From assembly GCA_934456365.1 (NCBI GenBank), contig CAKSHC010000008.1, positions 26,253 through 90,252 on the forward strand: DNA of 64,000 nucleotides. The letters are read 5' to 3'. Of the stretch, positions 45,002 through 54,249 are shown in pieces (the stretch's first letter is position 1; each line of letters opens with the position of its first letter). The position numbers were made by a program, and so were the translations under genes. Under the pieces are notes generated by a model. It made no database searches. It was not told the origin of the DNA and was given only the letters and a program-made list of their open reading frames with translations. Source of the stretch: an uncultured Eubacteriales bacterium. Its GTDB lineage: Bacteria > Bacillota > Clostridia > Oscillospirales > UMGS1783.

Positions 45002-45607
45002 TTATGAAGCGGGGGTGATTTTCTCTCCGATGGGCCAGACCTCTCCGTTGATCGTGAGGGTATAGGAGGAATCTATATCGCGGACGGCTGTGTAGTAGGC
45101 ATAGAAGGTTTGATTCAGGGAGGGGGCTTCTGTGGTTTGGACAAGAAAACGGCTGTTTCGGGTGTCTTGGATGGTCAAGGGCCCGCCTTTTGCATTTGTT
45201 ACGGTAAGATAACAGTCGCCCAGGCTGCCGTATTGGTCTATGGAAACGAGGATGCCGTTATCCGACAGGTCGGCGGTTTTGTAAAGGAAATTGTTTCCCA
45301 GTTTCCAGCCCTTTGCACCTTTTACGATGAAAAAAATGTCGCCTTTGTCGGATCGGATCATGCAGGATTTTTCGCCGGGGACGATCAACCGGATAGGGGT
45401 TTCACATTGGTAAGAATAGGCGGCTTCCGGGGTAGGGAAGGAGAAAAACAGGTTTTCCAAGGGAAAGACGCAGAGAATACCATAAAAAATCAGGGCAACA
45501 AGGATGGCAGGAACGCGGATCTGCCATTTTCTTCTTTTCTTGAGGAAGAGGAGAAGGGCGGTGATGATTCCTGCGCCGAGAAGGATGCGGACCATTTTAT
45601 AAAGCAT
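45002..45607 (-). CDS. Two-helix membrane protein, paralogue A
   Basis: 201 residues, ATG 45607 with GGAGG. Two N-terminal membrane helices (about 4-21 and 31-53), then an extracytoplasmic domain of about 145 residues ending YTLTINGEVWPIGEKI. It aligns from end to end with the protein at 46802-47407, nearly identical in the helices and the last 25 residues and divergent in the centre. Function unknown. Confidence 0.75.
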   Translation of the reverse strand: MLYKMVRILLGAGIITALLLFLKKRRKWQIRVPAILVALIFYGILCVFPLENLFFSFPTPEAAYSYQCETPIRLIVPGEKSCMIRSDKGDIFFIVKGAKGWKLGNNFLYKTADLSDNGILVSIDQYGSLGDCYLTVTNAKGGPLTIQDTRNSRFLVQTTEAPSLNQTFYAYYTAVRDIDSSYTLTINGEVWPIGEKITPAS

Positions 45608-45656
45608 GAAAAACCTCCAGTGGATTATATGGATCGCTTTTAAGTGAGAGGATATT

Positions 45657-46250
45657 TCAGGAGAGAAGGCCCATTTCTTTCATGGCGGCAAGGAAGGCTT
45701 CGGCTTCCCCATGCGGGTTTGCTTTCTTGGTCGCTTCGATGGTGTACCAGGTATAGGTCAAATCATGCAGGATGATCGGAATTTGTTTGCCGAAGGTTTT
45801 TTGAATAAAGCTGCTTTGCTGTAACCATTTGGCTGCCGCTGTGACCTGTTCCAGCAATTCATAACAACCAACTGGCCCTTTTCCGATATATTGCATTCCC
45901 GCATCGTATGCAGTTTCGACATTCTCCTGGCCGATATTAGTTAATCCTTTTTCACGATACCAATCGAAAAGGATTTTCATACCTTCCGGAGCTGCGTAGG
46001 CATCCAGGATGGGAGTTTCATTTTGTCGCCAAAACGCATAGTTCCAGCGTGCTTCATCGTGCATGCCGGCACCGGGACAGTCTTTTTCCGTGTTGTAGCT
46101 GACGGAGAAGAAGGTTACGTTGGAAACCCCGTTGTATTCATAGGCTTCGTTGGTATCCAGGAAAAAGGAAATGGCATAAATTCCTTCTTCGTGCCAGTTT
46201 CCGAGAACGGCTTTCAGCCGGGTTTCCAGATAGGCTTGTAAATTTGTCAT
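45657..46250 (-). CDS. DUF4303-like protein, possible immunity protein
   Basis: 197 residues, soluble, ATG 46250 with AAAGGAA. The N-terminal EGIYAISFFLDTNEAYEY and later W-rich stretch (EARWNYAFWRQNE) resemble DUF4303 proteins, which often sit in toxin-immunity clusters. C-terminal helices (LHDLTYTWYTIEATKKANP). Sits between the two paralogous membrane proteins. Confidence 0.6.
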   Translation of the reverse strand: MTNLQAYLETRLKAVLGNWHEEGIYAISFFLDTNEAYEYNGVSNVTFFSVSYNTEKDCPGAGMHDEARWNYAFWRQNETPILDAYAAPEGMKILFDWYREKGLTNIGQENVETAYDAGMQYIGKGPVGCYELLEQVTAAAKWLQQSSFIQKTFGKQIPIILHDLTYTWYTIEATKKANPHGEAEAFLAAMKEMGLLS

Positions 46251-46288
46251 AGGCCGGATTCCTTTCGAAAGAAAACGATAAGATCGGG

Positions 46289-46660
46289 TTACCGGCTTTT
46301 TCGCCAGTCGTAGCGGTCACCCCGCGCCAGATCGAGTTCCTTTCCGTTGATGGAAACGGTATGGTCGTTTCGCCAGATGATTTCGGCGTCCCTTTCGTGG
46401 TAGGCGTCGTAGATCAGCTTTCTTTTGGTACCCTCCAGTTGATACACCTTTACCGCGAAGTCTACGGTTGCGCCGCCGTTGATTTGGCAGGCTTCCAGGG
46501 TGTAGGTTCCATTCGGTGAGGTGGATCGCCGGAGAAGCGTTTCCGGCGCGCCGGTAGAGCCCAGGACAACGATCGGCAGCATGACAGTAACGGTGAAAAG
46601 CACGGAAACGACGGCAAAAAGGATCGCGCCGACCACAACCCATGGAATCCATTTTTTCAT
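46289..46660 (-). CDS. DUF5412-like small membrane-anchored protein
   Basis: 123 residues from ATG 46660 (AAGGAG, 8-base spacing); the frame is open upstream, and that upstream part (46661-46760, reading FALIDEDPGEFVRALFEKL) looks like the relic tail of another gene fused in frame. One membrane helix (7-30) and an outside domain with SPNGTYTLEACQINGGATVDF and WRNDHTVSINGKELDL, the pattern of DUF5412. Function unknown. Confidence 0.65.
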   Translation of the reverse strand: MKKWIPWVVVGAILFAVVSVLFTVTVMLPIVVLGSTGAPETLLRRSTSPNGTYTLEACQINGGATVDFAVKVYQLEGTKRKLIYDAYHERDAEIIWRNDHTVSINGKELDLARGDRYDWRKSR

Positions 46661-46801
46661 TCGGATTTTCTCCTTTCGGGTGGGGATCAGTTTTTCAAAC
46701 AGGGCGCGCACGAATTCTCCGGGATCCTCGTCGATGAGCGCGAAGACGGAGGATGAAGGCGGGGCGGGAAGGGAAAAATTAGGTCATTAAAGAAGATTTG
46801 A

Positions 46802-47407
46802 TTAAGATGTAGAAGCGATCTTCTCTCCGATGGGCCAGACTTCTCCGTCGATCGTGAGGGTATAGGAAGAATCTATATTGCGGACGGCGGCGCAGTAGGT
46901 GAAATAGGTTTTTCCCAAAGAGGGAATCTCTTTGGAGCGGAAAAGGAATGAACTGCCGCGGTTGTCGTGGAGGTCCAGAGGGTTTCCTTCGAGATGGGAT
47001 AGAATGATATAATCGTCTTTTATCTGATTGTGGTGGAAGACAAAAAAGCTGAACTTTTGATCCAATACGAATTGGTTTAGGTGGAAGAAACCATTTTCTA
47101 AGGTCCAGCCGTTCGGAACTTTTACCAGAAAGGAAGATTCGCCTTTGTCGGATACGATCATGCAGGATTCTTCTCCGGGGATGATCATTTGAATGGAGTC
47201 TTTGTATCGATAGGAATAGGCGGCTTCCGGAGTGGGGAAGGAGAAAAACAGATTTTCAAAAGGCCAAAGGCAGACGGCGCAGTAGAGGATCAATGCGGAA
47301 AAGATGGCAAGGGCGCGGATCTGCCATTTTCTTCTTTTTTTGAGGAAGAAGAGAAGGGCGGTGAGAATTCCTGCGCCGAGAAGGATGCGAAGTAAATTAT
47401 AAAGCAT
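46802..47407 (-). CDS. Two-helix membrane protein, paralogue B
   Basis: 201 residues, ATG 47407 with AGGAGG. Same architecture as the 45002 protein: helices at about 4-21 and 31-53 followed by FFSFPTPEAAYSYRY and a C-terminal DSSYTLTIDGEVWPIGEKI. Both are exactly 201 residues; the central 60 residues have diverged, suggesting an old tandem duplication with selection for a variable middle. Confidence 0.75.
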   Translation of the reverse strand: MLYNLLRILLGAGILTALLFFLKKRRKWQIRALAIFSALILYCAVCLWPFENLFFSFPTPEAAYSYRYKDSIQMIIPGEESCMIVSDKGESSFLVKVPNGWTLENGFFHLNQFVLDQKFSFFVFHHNQIKDDYIILSHLEGNPLDLHDNRGSSFLFRSKEIPSLGKTYFTYCAAVRNIDSSYTLTIDGEVWPIGEKIASTS

Positions 47408-47478
47408 AATAGAAACCTCCTGTGGGGGCGGCTGGATATATAGCGATGTATTTTGAGCGGGCGCTGAGGGTTAGGCTA

Positions 47479-47922
47479 TCAGCGGTTTGACATCCAGTCT
47501 ATCCAGTTGGCGAAGCCGTCGTCAAAGGAAAGAAGGCATTCTCCGTTGACAGAGAGGCCCACAATGGGCATGCTCCACCCGTCGGCAAAATAGCGTGGGG
47601 CGGTTATAATCTCGATGCGATCCCCCGGGGAAACCTTCTCAAAAAATCCGTTGTTTTCAAGAATTTCGACGGATTTTGCGTGGATTCGAAACGTGTTGCC
47701 CGAGAAGCAGTCCGGGGAAAGGTCTATGAGAGTAAGATCGATGTATGGATAATCGGTTCGTTTCAGCATGCTTTTTACGGTGGCTTGTGCGGAGATATAA
47801 TGATCCGGGTTTCGGTAGTATGCTTTTTCCCGACGGGAATACCCCGGAAAAATGGAGCAGGCGGCTGTGATGAATAAAATAAAGGCGATAGAGGTGGCGA
47901 GAAGAACTTTTTGTAATTTCAT
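47479..47922 (-). CDS. Putative lipoprotein
   Basis: 147 residues with a type II signal peptide (lipobox ITAAC, Cys22). Mature domain is beta-rich (YISAQATVKSMLKRTDYPYIDLTLIDL; SPGDRIEIITAPRYF; IVGLSVNGECLLSF), possibly an OB-like fold. Weak RBS. Not assigned to a family. Confidence 0.7.
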   Translation of the reverse strand: MKLQKVLLATSIAFILFITAACSIFPGYSRREKAYYRNPDHYISAQATVKSMLKRTDYPYIDLTLIDLSPDCFSGNTFRIHAKSVEILENNGFFEKVSPGDRIEIITAPRYFADGWSMPIVGLSVNGECLLSFDDGFANWIDWMSNR

Positions 47923-47965
47923 AATGGAAACCCATATTGTGAATTCAGGCCATGACGGAAAGCGG

Positions 47966-48808
47966 TCATAGGGCCTGTTTCATAAAATCCGAGAGGTTTT
48001 CATGCCAGGACTCCATACCGAGCCGTTGCGCTTTCTGAAGACAGAGGGATAGGCTTTGCCGGAGGTCCGCTTTGTCTTTGTAGTTTTGCAGACGATGCCA
48101 AATGCACGCTGCGCCCGGCCAGGTTGAATCCTGCAGCCATTCCAGAAGGGGAACTTTATAATAATAAAGTTCCTGGTCATCTCGTAAGGCGACGGCTTCG
48201 GCGCAGCCATCCCAAACGCTCTTTCCTATGCTTGGTTGAAGAAAGACACTCAGGCATTTTATGGAGCGAGAAAGCAGAAGGCCTTTCTGGAAATCTTCCT
48301 TCGTGGAAGTCCAGTTGAGCAAATCAAAAATGACGTCAAGGTCTGTTTGGTAGGGCTGCTCTTGCGGCGGCTGATCCAGGCAGTGCGGATAAGAGGGGAG
48401 TGGGGGCTCGTCTTCTTCCATGATCTGCTCTGCCAGCTTCAAAAGATTTTCTTCCCAGGCTTTTTCCCCGAGCAGCCGAGCCTTCTGGAGACTGAGGCGT
48501 ATGCCTTGCAGGATGCTGCCTTTTGCTTTGTAGTTTATCAAATAATCCCAAATAGAAAGGGCCCCGGGCCAGGATAAATCCTGCAGCCATTCCAGAAGAG
48601 AAAATTTATTATAATAAAGTTCCTGGTCGGTGCGCAGGGCGATCGCTTTTGCGCAGTTTTCCCAGATTTTTTCTCCATAGGGATAGCCAGGACGAATAAA
48701 AACGCTCAGGTATTTTTCATGGCGTGAGAGGTCGAGACCCCTTTGTTGTTCCGCTTCGGGGCGAGTGCAATCAAACAGTTCAAAAATGGTGTTAATGTTT
48801 ATTTCCAT
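47966..48808 (-). CDS. DUF5071-like protein with internal tandem duplication
   Basis: 280 residues, soluble. Two copies of a roughly 130-residue unit: each has IFxLxxxT, a helix with LSRxxKxLSVFxxP, then DQELYYxKxxLLEWLQD, WPGA, and LQKAxxLGxxxWxENL. The LLEWLQD-WPGA motif is that of DUF5071 domains, helical-repeat proteins often near toxin-immunity genes. The second copy starts near residue 150. Its start overlaps the end of the HEAT gene by 10 bases. Confidence 0.65.
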   Translation of the reverse strand: MEININTIFELFDCTRPEAEQQRGLDLSRHEKYLSVFIRPGYPYGEKIWENCAKAIALRTDQELYYNKFSLLEWLQDLSWPGALSIWDYLINYKAKGSILQGIRLSLQKARLLGEKAWEENLLKLAEQIMEEDEPPLPSYPHCLDQPPQEQPYQTDLDVIFDLLNWTSTKEDFQKGLLLSRSIKCLSVFLQPSIGKSVWDGCAEAVALRDDQELYYYKVPLLEWLQDSTWPGAACIWHRLQNYKDKADLRQSLSLCLQKAQRLGMESWHENLSDFMKQAL

Positions 48809-49537
48809 GATCCTCTGTTTTTGATTTTGCTTTGGGGGGTTGCTGCAGATTTCTTTTCTGCGGCGTGGTCGAGCTTTTGGATGGCAATTCTGGAATATTT
48901 GCGCCAGCCCGGGTGGGATGAATTTTCAAAGCGTTTGAAAAGGCTTCGGAATTCCTCTTTTTTGAATTGGCCCAAAGCATCGATGGCCTGTAAACAGACT
49001 GTTTCATCTTCCAGTAGCGAGATGAGGGTGGGGATAGCTTTTTCCACCTTCATTTTTCCGAGAAGGAGAACGATCAGCTGACGGTTTTGACCGAATGCGG
49101 GGTTTTGAACGATTTTCAGGTAGTCGTCCGTGTAACGTGAGGAGCGGATGGAATAAATGCTGTCTGACAGATACCAGCGCGTCAGCTCCGGAGTGGAGGG
49201 GGATTCGTATTCCGCCAATAAAAATGGAACGGAATCGTCGAGGCCTTTGTAGTGGAAAAAGCTTAGAAAGTAGTCCTGTTCATTGGATTTTCTTTGGTCT
49301 CGAGCAAGTAAAGTAGTATTTTTGGGCGAGGGGTAAAATCAAAGTTTTGTATTTTGGCATAAAAGAGGTGATTTGATTGGTCGTTTCAAATTGAAATCCT
49401 AAGTCGCGCAAATTTTTTGAAAAAGGGATGAGGAAAGAGTCGGGGTGCTCGCGGAAATAGGCTTCATTTGCTTTTTTCTCACGCTCAATCCATTTTTGGG
49501 ATAGTGTGGGATTTTGAATAATGACATCTAAGCTCAT
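48799..49537 (-). pseudogene. HEAT-repeat protein gene split by a frameshift
   Basis: The N-terminal half runs from ATG 49537 (85 codons to a TGA at 49280) and the C-terminal half reads in another frame to TAA at 48799. Joining them at about 49300-49320 yields KYYFT then LARDQRKSNEQDYFLSFF and HYKGLDDSVPFLL, which lines up with the intact paralogue at 53000-53689. The HEAT-like helices are IPTLISLLEDETVCLQAIDALGQFK. Degraded copy, phase-variable gene or sequence error. Confidence 0.7.
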
Positions 49538-49591
49538 GGGATGAGATTCCTTTGAGAAAAATGGTTTCAGAGGATTGGGTGGGACAGTGGA

Positions 49592-50185
49592 TTAATGTCC
49601 GTGCAGTTGGCGAGTTAGTCCGCCAAACGATAGAATTTCTTCTTGGGGATAAAGTTCATAATAAATGCGCCAATCCTCAAAAAAGTTCAGATTTTTAATT
49701 TTATAAATGATTTCACCGTTCGATTTGTGGTACCCTTTGCGAGTGGCGGCATATTTTTCCTCCGGGGCATCCAGAAATTCCTGGCAAAGATCTCTTGTGA
49801 TTTTTCTGCCGGAAACGGCATTGATCAAATCCACAAATAAATCCACACAGAAGATTGTTCCTGAATTATTACTTTCTATTTTATATATGATAGTGAAGGA
49901 TTCCACACCCATGGTATAGACGTCCGAAGAAGAGTTGAGAATCATAATTTCAATTACAGCATTTTCTAAGGATATTTGAAAGATTTTTCTGGCTTTTTTG
50001 GGCTGGAGATAATTTTTTTGGATTTCAGTCAGCTCGACTTCGTAGCGCTCGGCGACAGCCTGCAGGTCTTCTTGATAAATCAGAAGATTTTGAACGGTTT
50101 GTGTTCCTCGCATTTGCCTGGTGGCGCAGCCACAAAGAGAAAACAGGATGAAAACAAGGACAAACCATGAATAAGCTTTTTTCAT
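49592..50185 (-). CDS. Putative lipoprotein
   Basis: 197 residues, type II signal peptide with lipobox LCGC (Cys20). Mature part mixed alpha/beta with a helix ENAVIEIMILNSSSDVYTMGV and strands SFTIIYKIESNNSGTIFCVDLF. GAGGAAA precedes ATG 50185. Base composition is noticeably AT-richer than the core genes, as in the whole island. No family recognised. Confidence 0.72.
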   Translation of the reverse strand: MKKAYSWFVLVFILFSLCGCATRQMRGTQTVQNLLIYQEDLQAVAERYEVELTEIQKNYLQPKKARKIFQISLENAVIEIMILNSSSDVYTMGVESFTIIYKIESNNSGTIFCVDLFVDLINAVSGRKITRDLCQEFLDAPEEKYAATRKGYHKSNGEIIYKIKNLNFFEDWRIYYELYPQEEILSFGGLTRQLHGH

Positions 50186-50212
50186 GCGATTTTCCTCAAT
50201 CGAAAAATGAAT

Positions 50213-51139
50213 TCAGGAAACGGGAGTTCCTTTATAAACTGCGAGTTCTCTGCGGTTATGGTTGCAGAATTGTTTGATCATTTTTGTTTCAAAGGTTTCG
50301 TCAAAGCGCTTCCAGGCAACGGCCAGGAGGTTTGTTTTCGCGTGGGGAATAAACTCTTTGGGCGGGCGTTTTGCGTTTGGAAAATTGCCGATATAAATCA
50401 GATTTTTTGGAATGACTTTTGCAGATGTGTTGAGCAAAAGGATTCTATATTGCGGCAAAAAGCCATAATCATCCACCTCATAGTTGATTTTGGATTTTTC
50501 GGCAATATCTTCTTGGGGACGAGTCATATCAACCGGCCAAAAGCGGTTTTCATATCTTGTAAAATCCGTTTGCACATATTCCAGAGCATTCAATTCTTCA
50601 GTGGTCGAGGGAAGTTTGCCGTTTTGGGTTATTCTTACGTATACAATTGGTACGATATGCCCGGGATACCAAACGCCTTCATCAACCTTCTGAATCAGAA
50701 AGTATTGTCCGAAAAGTCCTTTTTCACGGGCAAGATCGCTTTCTAATGGAAGGGCAAAGACATCGCCGAGTTTCCATTGGCACCGATAGACCCTTCGAGG
50801 GGATATTTTTTTTATGGGGGGTTGGGGAGAAAGTAACCGGACGCGCAGCTGAACAAGCATTTCTTGCCAGGCGGAGGGCGATTCAAGCCCTTGGGCGATC
50901 CAATCCAGTGCCTTTTTTTGAACACTGGGCAGAAGAACGCCGTACTCCCATTGTGAATCGGCTAAAGCAAACCAAAAGAACGCTTCCTCAGTTGGGTCGC
51001 CAAACATGCTTTTAGAATCTTGCGTCATCTGGTCGGTAATTTCCTGCACACTTTTTCCGGTGCGGTACAAATCTTGAAATAGGTCTTTTACGTCAAGGGC
51101 AGTGTCGTTTTGATAGAGATTGTATCCCCACATTCCCAT
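50213..51139 (-). CDS. DUF4259-like protein
   Basis: 308 residues from ATG 51139 (GGAGG, good spacing), preferred to the upstream ATG at 51238. The start MGMWGYNLYQNDTALDVKDLF is the DUF4259-type opening (usually MGAWGxGxFENDxA). The C-terminal 190 residues form a separate beta-rich domain (WKLGDVFALPLESDLA; YFLIQKVDEGVWYPGHIVPIVYV) resembling immunity proteins that start with the same module. Soluble. Role in toxin immunity is only a context guess. Confidence 0.68.
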   Translation of the reverse strand: MGMWGYNLYQNDTALDVKDLFQDLYRTGKSVQEITDQMTQDSKSMFGDPTEEAFFWFALADSQWEYGVLLPSVQKKALDWIAQGLESPSAWQEMLVQLRVRLLSPQPPIKKISPRRVYRCQWKLGDVFALPLESDLAREKGLFGQYFLIQKVDEGVWYPGHIVPIVYVRITQNGKLPSTTEELNALEYVQTDFTRYENRFWPVDMTRPQEDIAEKSKINYEVDDYGFLPQYRILLLNTSAKVIPKNLIYIGNFPNAKRPPKEFIPHAKTNLLAVAWKRFDETFETKMIKQFCNHNRRELAVYKGTPVS

Positions 51140-51230
51140 GGCTGTTCCTCCGGTTTGCTTGCCAATACTTTGGTCCACGCCGTTGATTCTGCGGCCTCTT
51201 TCAAGAAAAAAGAATCTTGCTGATGGCAGC

Positions 51231-51641
51231 TTATACAAAGATTAAACTGGTTAGGATGGAATCGCAGATTTTTATTTCATGGTTTTTCTTTTCGCTTTGA
51301 TAGGATGCCAAAACGGCGTGTTCGTCCTTGGCGACAAGCCAAAGCTGAATAAAATCGCCATCGACCGTTTCGCCGGGTGCCGTTTGTATCCAGGTGCCAT
51401 CTTTGCGAATTTTTTGACAGAATTCTCTCTTTAGATGAATTTTATTTTGATTGACAAAAGAATGCGCCGTGAGATTCAATTGTTCGGATAGATCATTCTG
51501 CGCTGCGGTGAAGCGAAGCAGGGAAATCGTCATGGCTCCCTTCCCGTTTGGATCGTAAAGGAATAAAAGCCCTTCACTTTCTTCTATCAACCAGTTATCA
51601 GGTAATTCATAGCACAAATGATTTCCCTGTATTTTCTTCAT
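51231..51641 (-). CDS. Hypothetical protein, DcrB/PsbP-like fold suspected
   Basis: 136 residues, soluble, AAGGAG before ATG 51641. The pattern YELPDNWLIEESEGLLFLYDPNGKGAMTISLLRF, followed by helix and strands ending HEIKICDSILTSLIF, resembles short DcrB/PsbP-like or DUF3805-like proteins. Not assigned with certainty. It is upstream of the DUF4259-like gene in the same direction. Confidence 0.65.
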   Translation of the reverse strand: MKKIQGNHLCYELPDNWLIEESEGLLFLYDPNGKGAMTISLLRFTAAQNDLSEQLNLTAHSFVNQNKIHLKREFCQKIRKDGTWIQTAPGETVDGDFIQLWLVAKDEHAVLASYQSEKKNHEIKICDSILTSLIFV

Positions 51642-51726
51642 TATGTTTCTCCTTTTTCTTGAAAACGGGTGGTCAGTTAAGGGGCCTTTTTATTTATAGA
51701 TCCGGGTAAATTGTGGACAGTGCTTC

Positions 51727-52728
51727 TTATTGGGGAAGATCGTATTTACGAATGGCGTTAATCCTTGTCGTTTTAAATGGCGGATCTAAATGATAGATGT
51801 TTTTTATAATATTCCTTTGACCAAGCGGGTCAGTTGCATCTGTTATATAGTCAAAATTTACAACATGGTTTTGATCTAAGAAGTGGGTGGAGGAGAGTTC
51901 TCCGGAAGAGGAGAGGAAGAAGTCGCCATAGGGGTCGATTTTTTGGACATCCGCTGCTGTGCTGACATTTTCTTTTATGGAAGAAAATTCTTCGGAAGAG
52001 GTTTTGCGCAGGTAGAGGCGGGTTTGGACAGTGGGCTCCTCCTCGGCAGAATCCGGGAAAATGAGGTCATAGCCATCCCAATCGCGCCAAAACACATAGT
52101 AATATCCTCCTTCGGCAACGCGAAAGACCGTGTAGCCCTCCGGGCGATCGGCTCCGATCGGGAACCGATTGGCGACTTCACTGCGCGACCAGTTTTTGGT
52201 TTGAATGCAGGGGGCGGCAGAGCTTTTTTCTTTCTCCAGGAAGAAATCTTCCAGTTCAGAGAGGGAGTATTGTGCGGTGAGAAGGCTTGTCAGGGAGGGG
52301 AACTTCAAGGCTTCATCGATGAGCGCATTATATTTTTCGCTTGGGCTAAAGGCAAGGATTCGGCTATCGACTTTGCCGTTTCGGGACAGCTTCTGCGCGC
52401 CGTTTCGGATGAGATCGAAATCTCCGTTTTGATACAAGACGCGAATCACAATATCGGTTGGTTTCAGGAAGAGAGGATCGTTGAAAACCCGGCTTTGCCG
52501 CAGGGAGCAGAGCTGCTGAAGGAAAGCATCACGGTTTTCTACCTCGGCGAGCACAGTACAGGAGAAGAGGTCCTCTTCTTTGTTGTAGGAATCCAGCTGG
52601 ACGATCTGAACGGAATCCACGGTGGTTACATCGCAGGTATATTTTCGATCTTCAGAGAGTCTGCAGGAGGAACAAAGCAAAAGCGGAACGAGGCAGGCGA
52701 GGGCAAGCAGGCGTTTGAAAGCTTTCAT
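51727..52728 (-). CDS. Putative lipoprotein
   Basis: 333 residues, type II signal peptide with lipobox LCSSC (Cys22); AAAGGAG before ATG 52728. Mature part has an N-terminal domain (VTTVDSVQIVQLDSYN), a central helical piece (EKYNALIDEALKFPSLTSLLT) and a beta-rich C-terminal half (YTVFRVAEGGYYYVFWRDWDG). No family recognised. Between this gene and 53000 (52729-52999) I see no convincing gene; a - strand frame there has no RBS and Pro/His-rich composition. Confidence 0.72.
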   Translation of the reverse strand: MKAFKRLLALACLVPLLLCSSCRLSEDRKYTCDVTTVDSVQIVQLDSYNKEEDLFSCTVLAEVENRDAFLQQLCSLRQSRVFNDPLFLKPTDIVIRVLYQNGDFDLIRNGAQKLSRNGKVDSRILAFSPSEKYNALIDEALKFPSLTSLLTAQYSLSELEDFFLEKEKSSAAPCIQTKNWSRSEVANRFPIGADRPEGYTVFRVAEGGYYYVFWRDWDGYDLIFPDSAEEEPTVQTRLYLRKTSSEEFSSIKENVSTAADVQKIDPYGDFFLSSSGELSSTHFLDQNHVVNFDYITDATDPLGQRNIIKNIYHLDPPFKTTRINAIRKYDLPQ

Positions 52729-52999
52729 GGCGGCGCTCCTTTGCGGAAAGAATAAGGGGCGGGATTCAGTCTGATGCGGGGGTTGGCAGGTCGATCATTT
52801 TCAGAAATTTCTTACGCAGCTTTTTGTATTTAAGAGGGGGGCGAAGCCGTCTACTTGGCGCGCGAGGTAGAGGGTTTCTTCTTCGAAAACGACTCCGGCA
52901 AAGAACTGGCTGAGCTGCGGAGGAGGCGGATGATGAAGGTGGGGTCGAGCCGGAATTCGCCGGAGGAGGATGGGATAGGCCATCAGAGAAGATTTTTGT

Positions 53000-53689
53000 T
53001 TACTTTGCGGAGGATTTCTTTTCTGCGGCGCGGTCGAGCTTTTTGAGGGCTGTGAGGGCAATTTTACGGATTTCTTTATCCGGGTTCTCGGCGTAGCGCT
53101 CGAAGATGGGGCGGAAGTCCTCTCGTTTATAGGCACTTAGTGCCCGAAGTATAAAAGGGGAAAGAGGAAGGTCGGTTTCTAAATAGTCGATAAAAATGGG
53201 GATGGCTTCTTCTGACTTCAGAGAGCCCAGTAAATCGCAAAGGAACGCTCTTGCGATGCCATATTGGGGCGAGGAGACAATTTTGAGATAATCGGAGATA
53301 TATTTTTTGCTGCGTATTGCACACAGGGAATCTCCGATGGATTCACGCACTAATCGTGTGGTTTGAGGATCAAAAAAGCCTTCCAGGAGCATGGGGACAG
53401 CTTCGTCAAAGCCTTTGTAATGGCATAGACCAGCAAAATAGCATTTTTCATTTTCATAGACAGCAAGAGGATAATACTTCATTATGAGAGGAAGGATGAT
53501 GTCCTTGTATTGGGGCAGAAACAGTCGGACTTGCTGAGTGACCTCGCAACGAAAGCCAAGGCTGTTGAGCTCCTGTAGAAAAGAGGGAAGAACAGACTGC
53601 GGATGTTCCAGATAATACTGCGAATTTGTTCTTTTCTCGTCTTCCACCATGCGTTGGTAGATAAATAGCTGTTTTTCTTGGGAATTCAA
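53000..53689 (-). CDS. HEAT-repeat protein
   Basis: 229 residues from a TTG at 53689, preferred because AAAGGAG lies 9 bases upstream; the open frame extends 13 codons further. N-terminal domain (VLPSFLQELNSLGFRCEVTQQVRLFLPQYKDIILPLIMKYY), then HEAT-like helix pairs (SEEAIPIFIDYLETDLPLSPFILRALSAYK; KEIRKIALTALKKLDRAAEKK). Intact paralogue of the split gene at 48799-49537. Probably a protein-protein interaction module. Confidence 0.75.
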   Translation of the reverse strand: MNSQEKQLFIYQRMVEDEKRTNSQYYLEHPQSVLPSFLQELNSLGFRCEVTQQVRLFLPQYKDIILPLIMKYYPLAVYENEKCYFAGLCHYKGFDEAVPMLLEGFFDPQTTRLVRESIGDSLCAIRSKKYISDYLKIVSSPQYGIARAFLCDLLGSLKSEEAIPIFIDYLETDLPLSPFILRALSAYKREDFRPIFERYAENPDKEIRKIALTALKKLDRAAEKKSSAK

Positions 53690-53802
53690 AGCAGGCTCTC
53701 CTTTGGATGAAATAGGATTTGCGAGCAATCTGCTGGCGGGTTGGTTTGCTCTTGATTCTCCATGCGCAGCAAAGGGTTATAAATACTGGGTATGGCATCC
53801 AT

Positions 53803-54249
53803 TTAATCGCTTTGTGCAGAGCGATAAAACTCCTCTTTCCCCATGTGGTTCTCAATGGATCGCCATTTCAGCCCCGATGCGCAAATCAAAGTGCCTTCGT
53901 AAGGATCCAAATCGGATTCGGGCAAATCATCGCAGTCACACCAGTAAATATTTCCGTCTTTCAGAATCAATGTGGAGCCTAATATTTCACAGGTATAATT
54001 TTCAGGAACGGGAAAAAGTTTCAAGTATTTTAATCCTTGAAATTCCATCTCTATCATTGAGTATGGTTCGCATTGCCGTTGGAGGATAACTCGTAAGATC
54101 CTGCGATCGTTCAGGGGGTGCATGGAAAGGTTTTCGTCAACGTATGCCCCGCTTATATAGCTTATTTCTTTTATGCAGCTATCATGGAAATAGCATACTT
54201 TTTCCATGAACTCCGATATTTCGTTGTTGGTGCGAATGTTTTCCCACAT
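53803..54249 (-). CDS. Hypothetical protein of the immunity-like island
   Basis: 148 residues from ATG 54249 (AAAGGAA upstream); the frame opens 35 codons earlier without an RBS. Soluble, beta-rich: VCYFHDSCIKEISYISGAYVDE, RRILRVILQRQCEPYSMIEMEF, STLILKDGNIYWCDCDDL. The opening FHDSCIKEISYISG pattern occurs in small proteins near toxin loci, but no family could be named. Confidence 0.65.
   Translation of the reverse strand: MWENIRTNNEISEFMEKVCYFHDSCIKEISYISGAYVDENLSMHPLNDRRILRVILQRQCEPYSMIEMEFQGLKYLKLFPVPENYTCEILGSTLILKDGNIYWCDCDDLPESDLDPYEGTLICASGLKWRSIENHMGKEEFYRSAQSD

Noticed and set aside
52729..52999. Possible small gene in the GC-rich spacer before the HEAT gene
   Set aside because: The open - strand frame (52801-53136) overlaps the HEAT gene, is Pro/His/Ser-rich and has no RBS; at most a gene relic.
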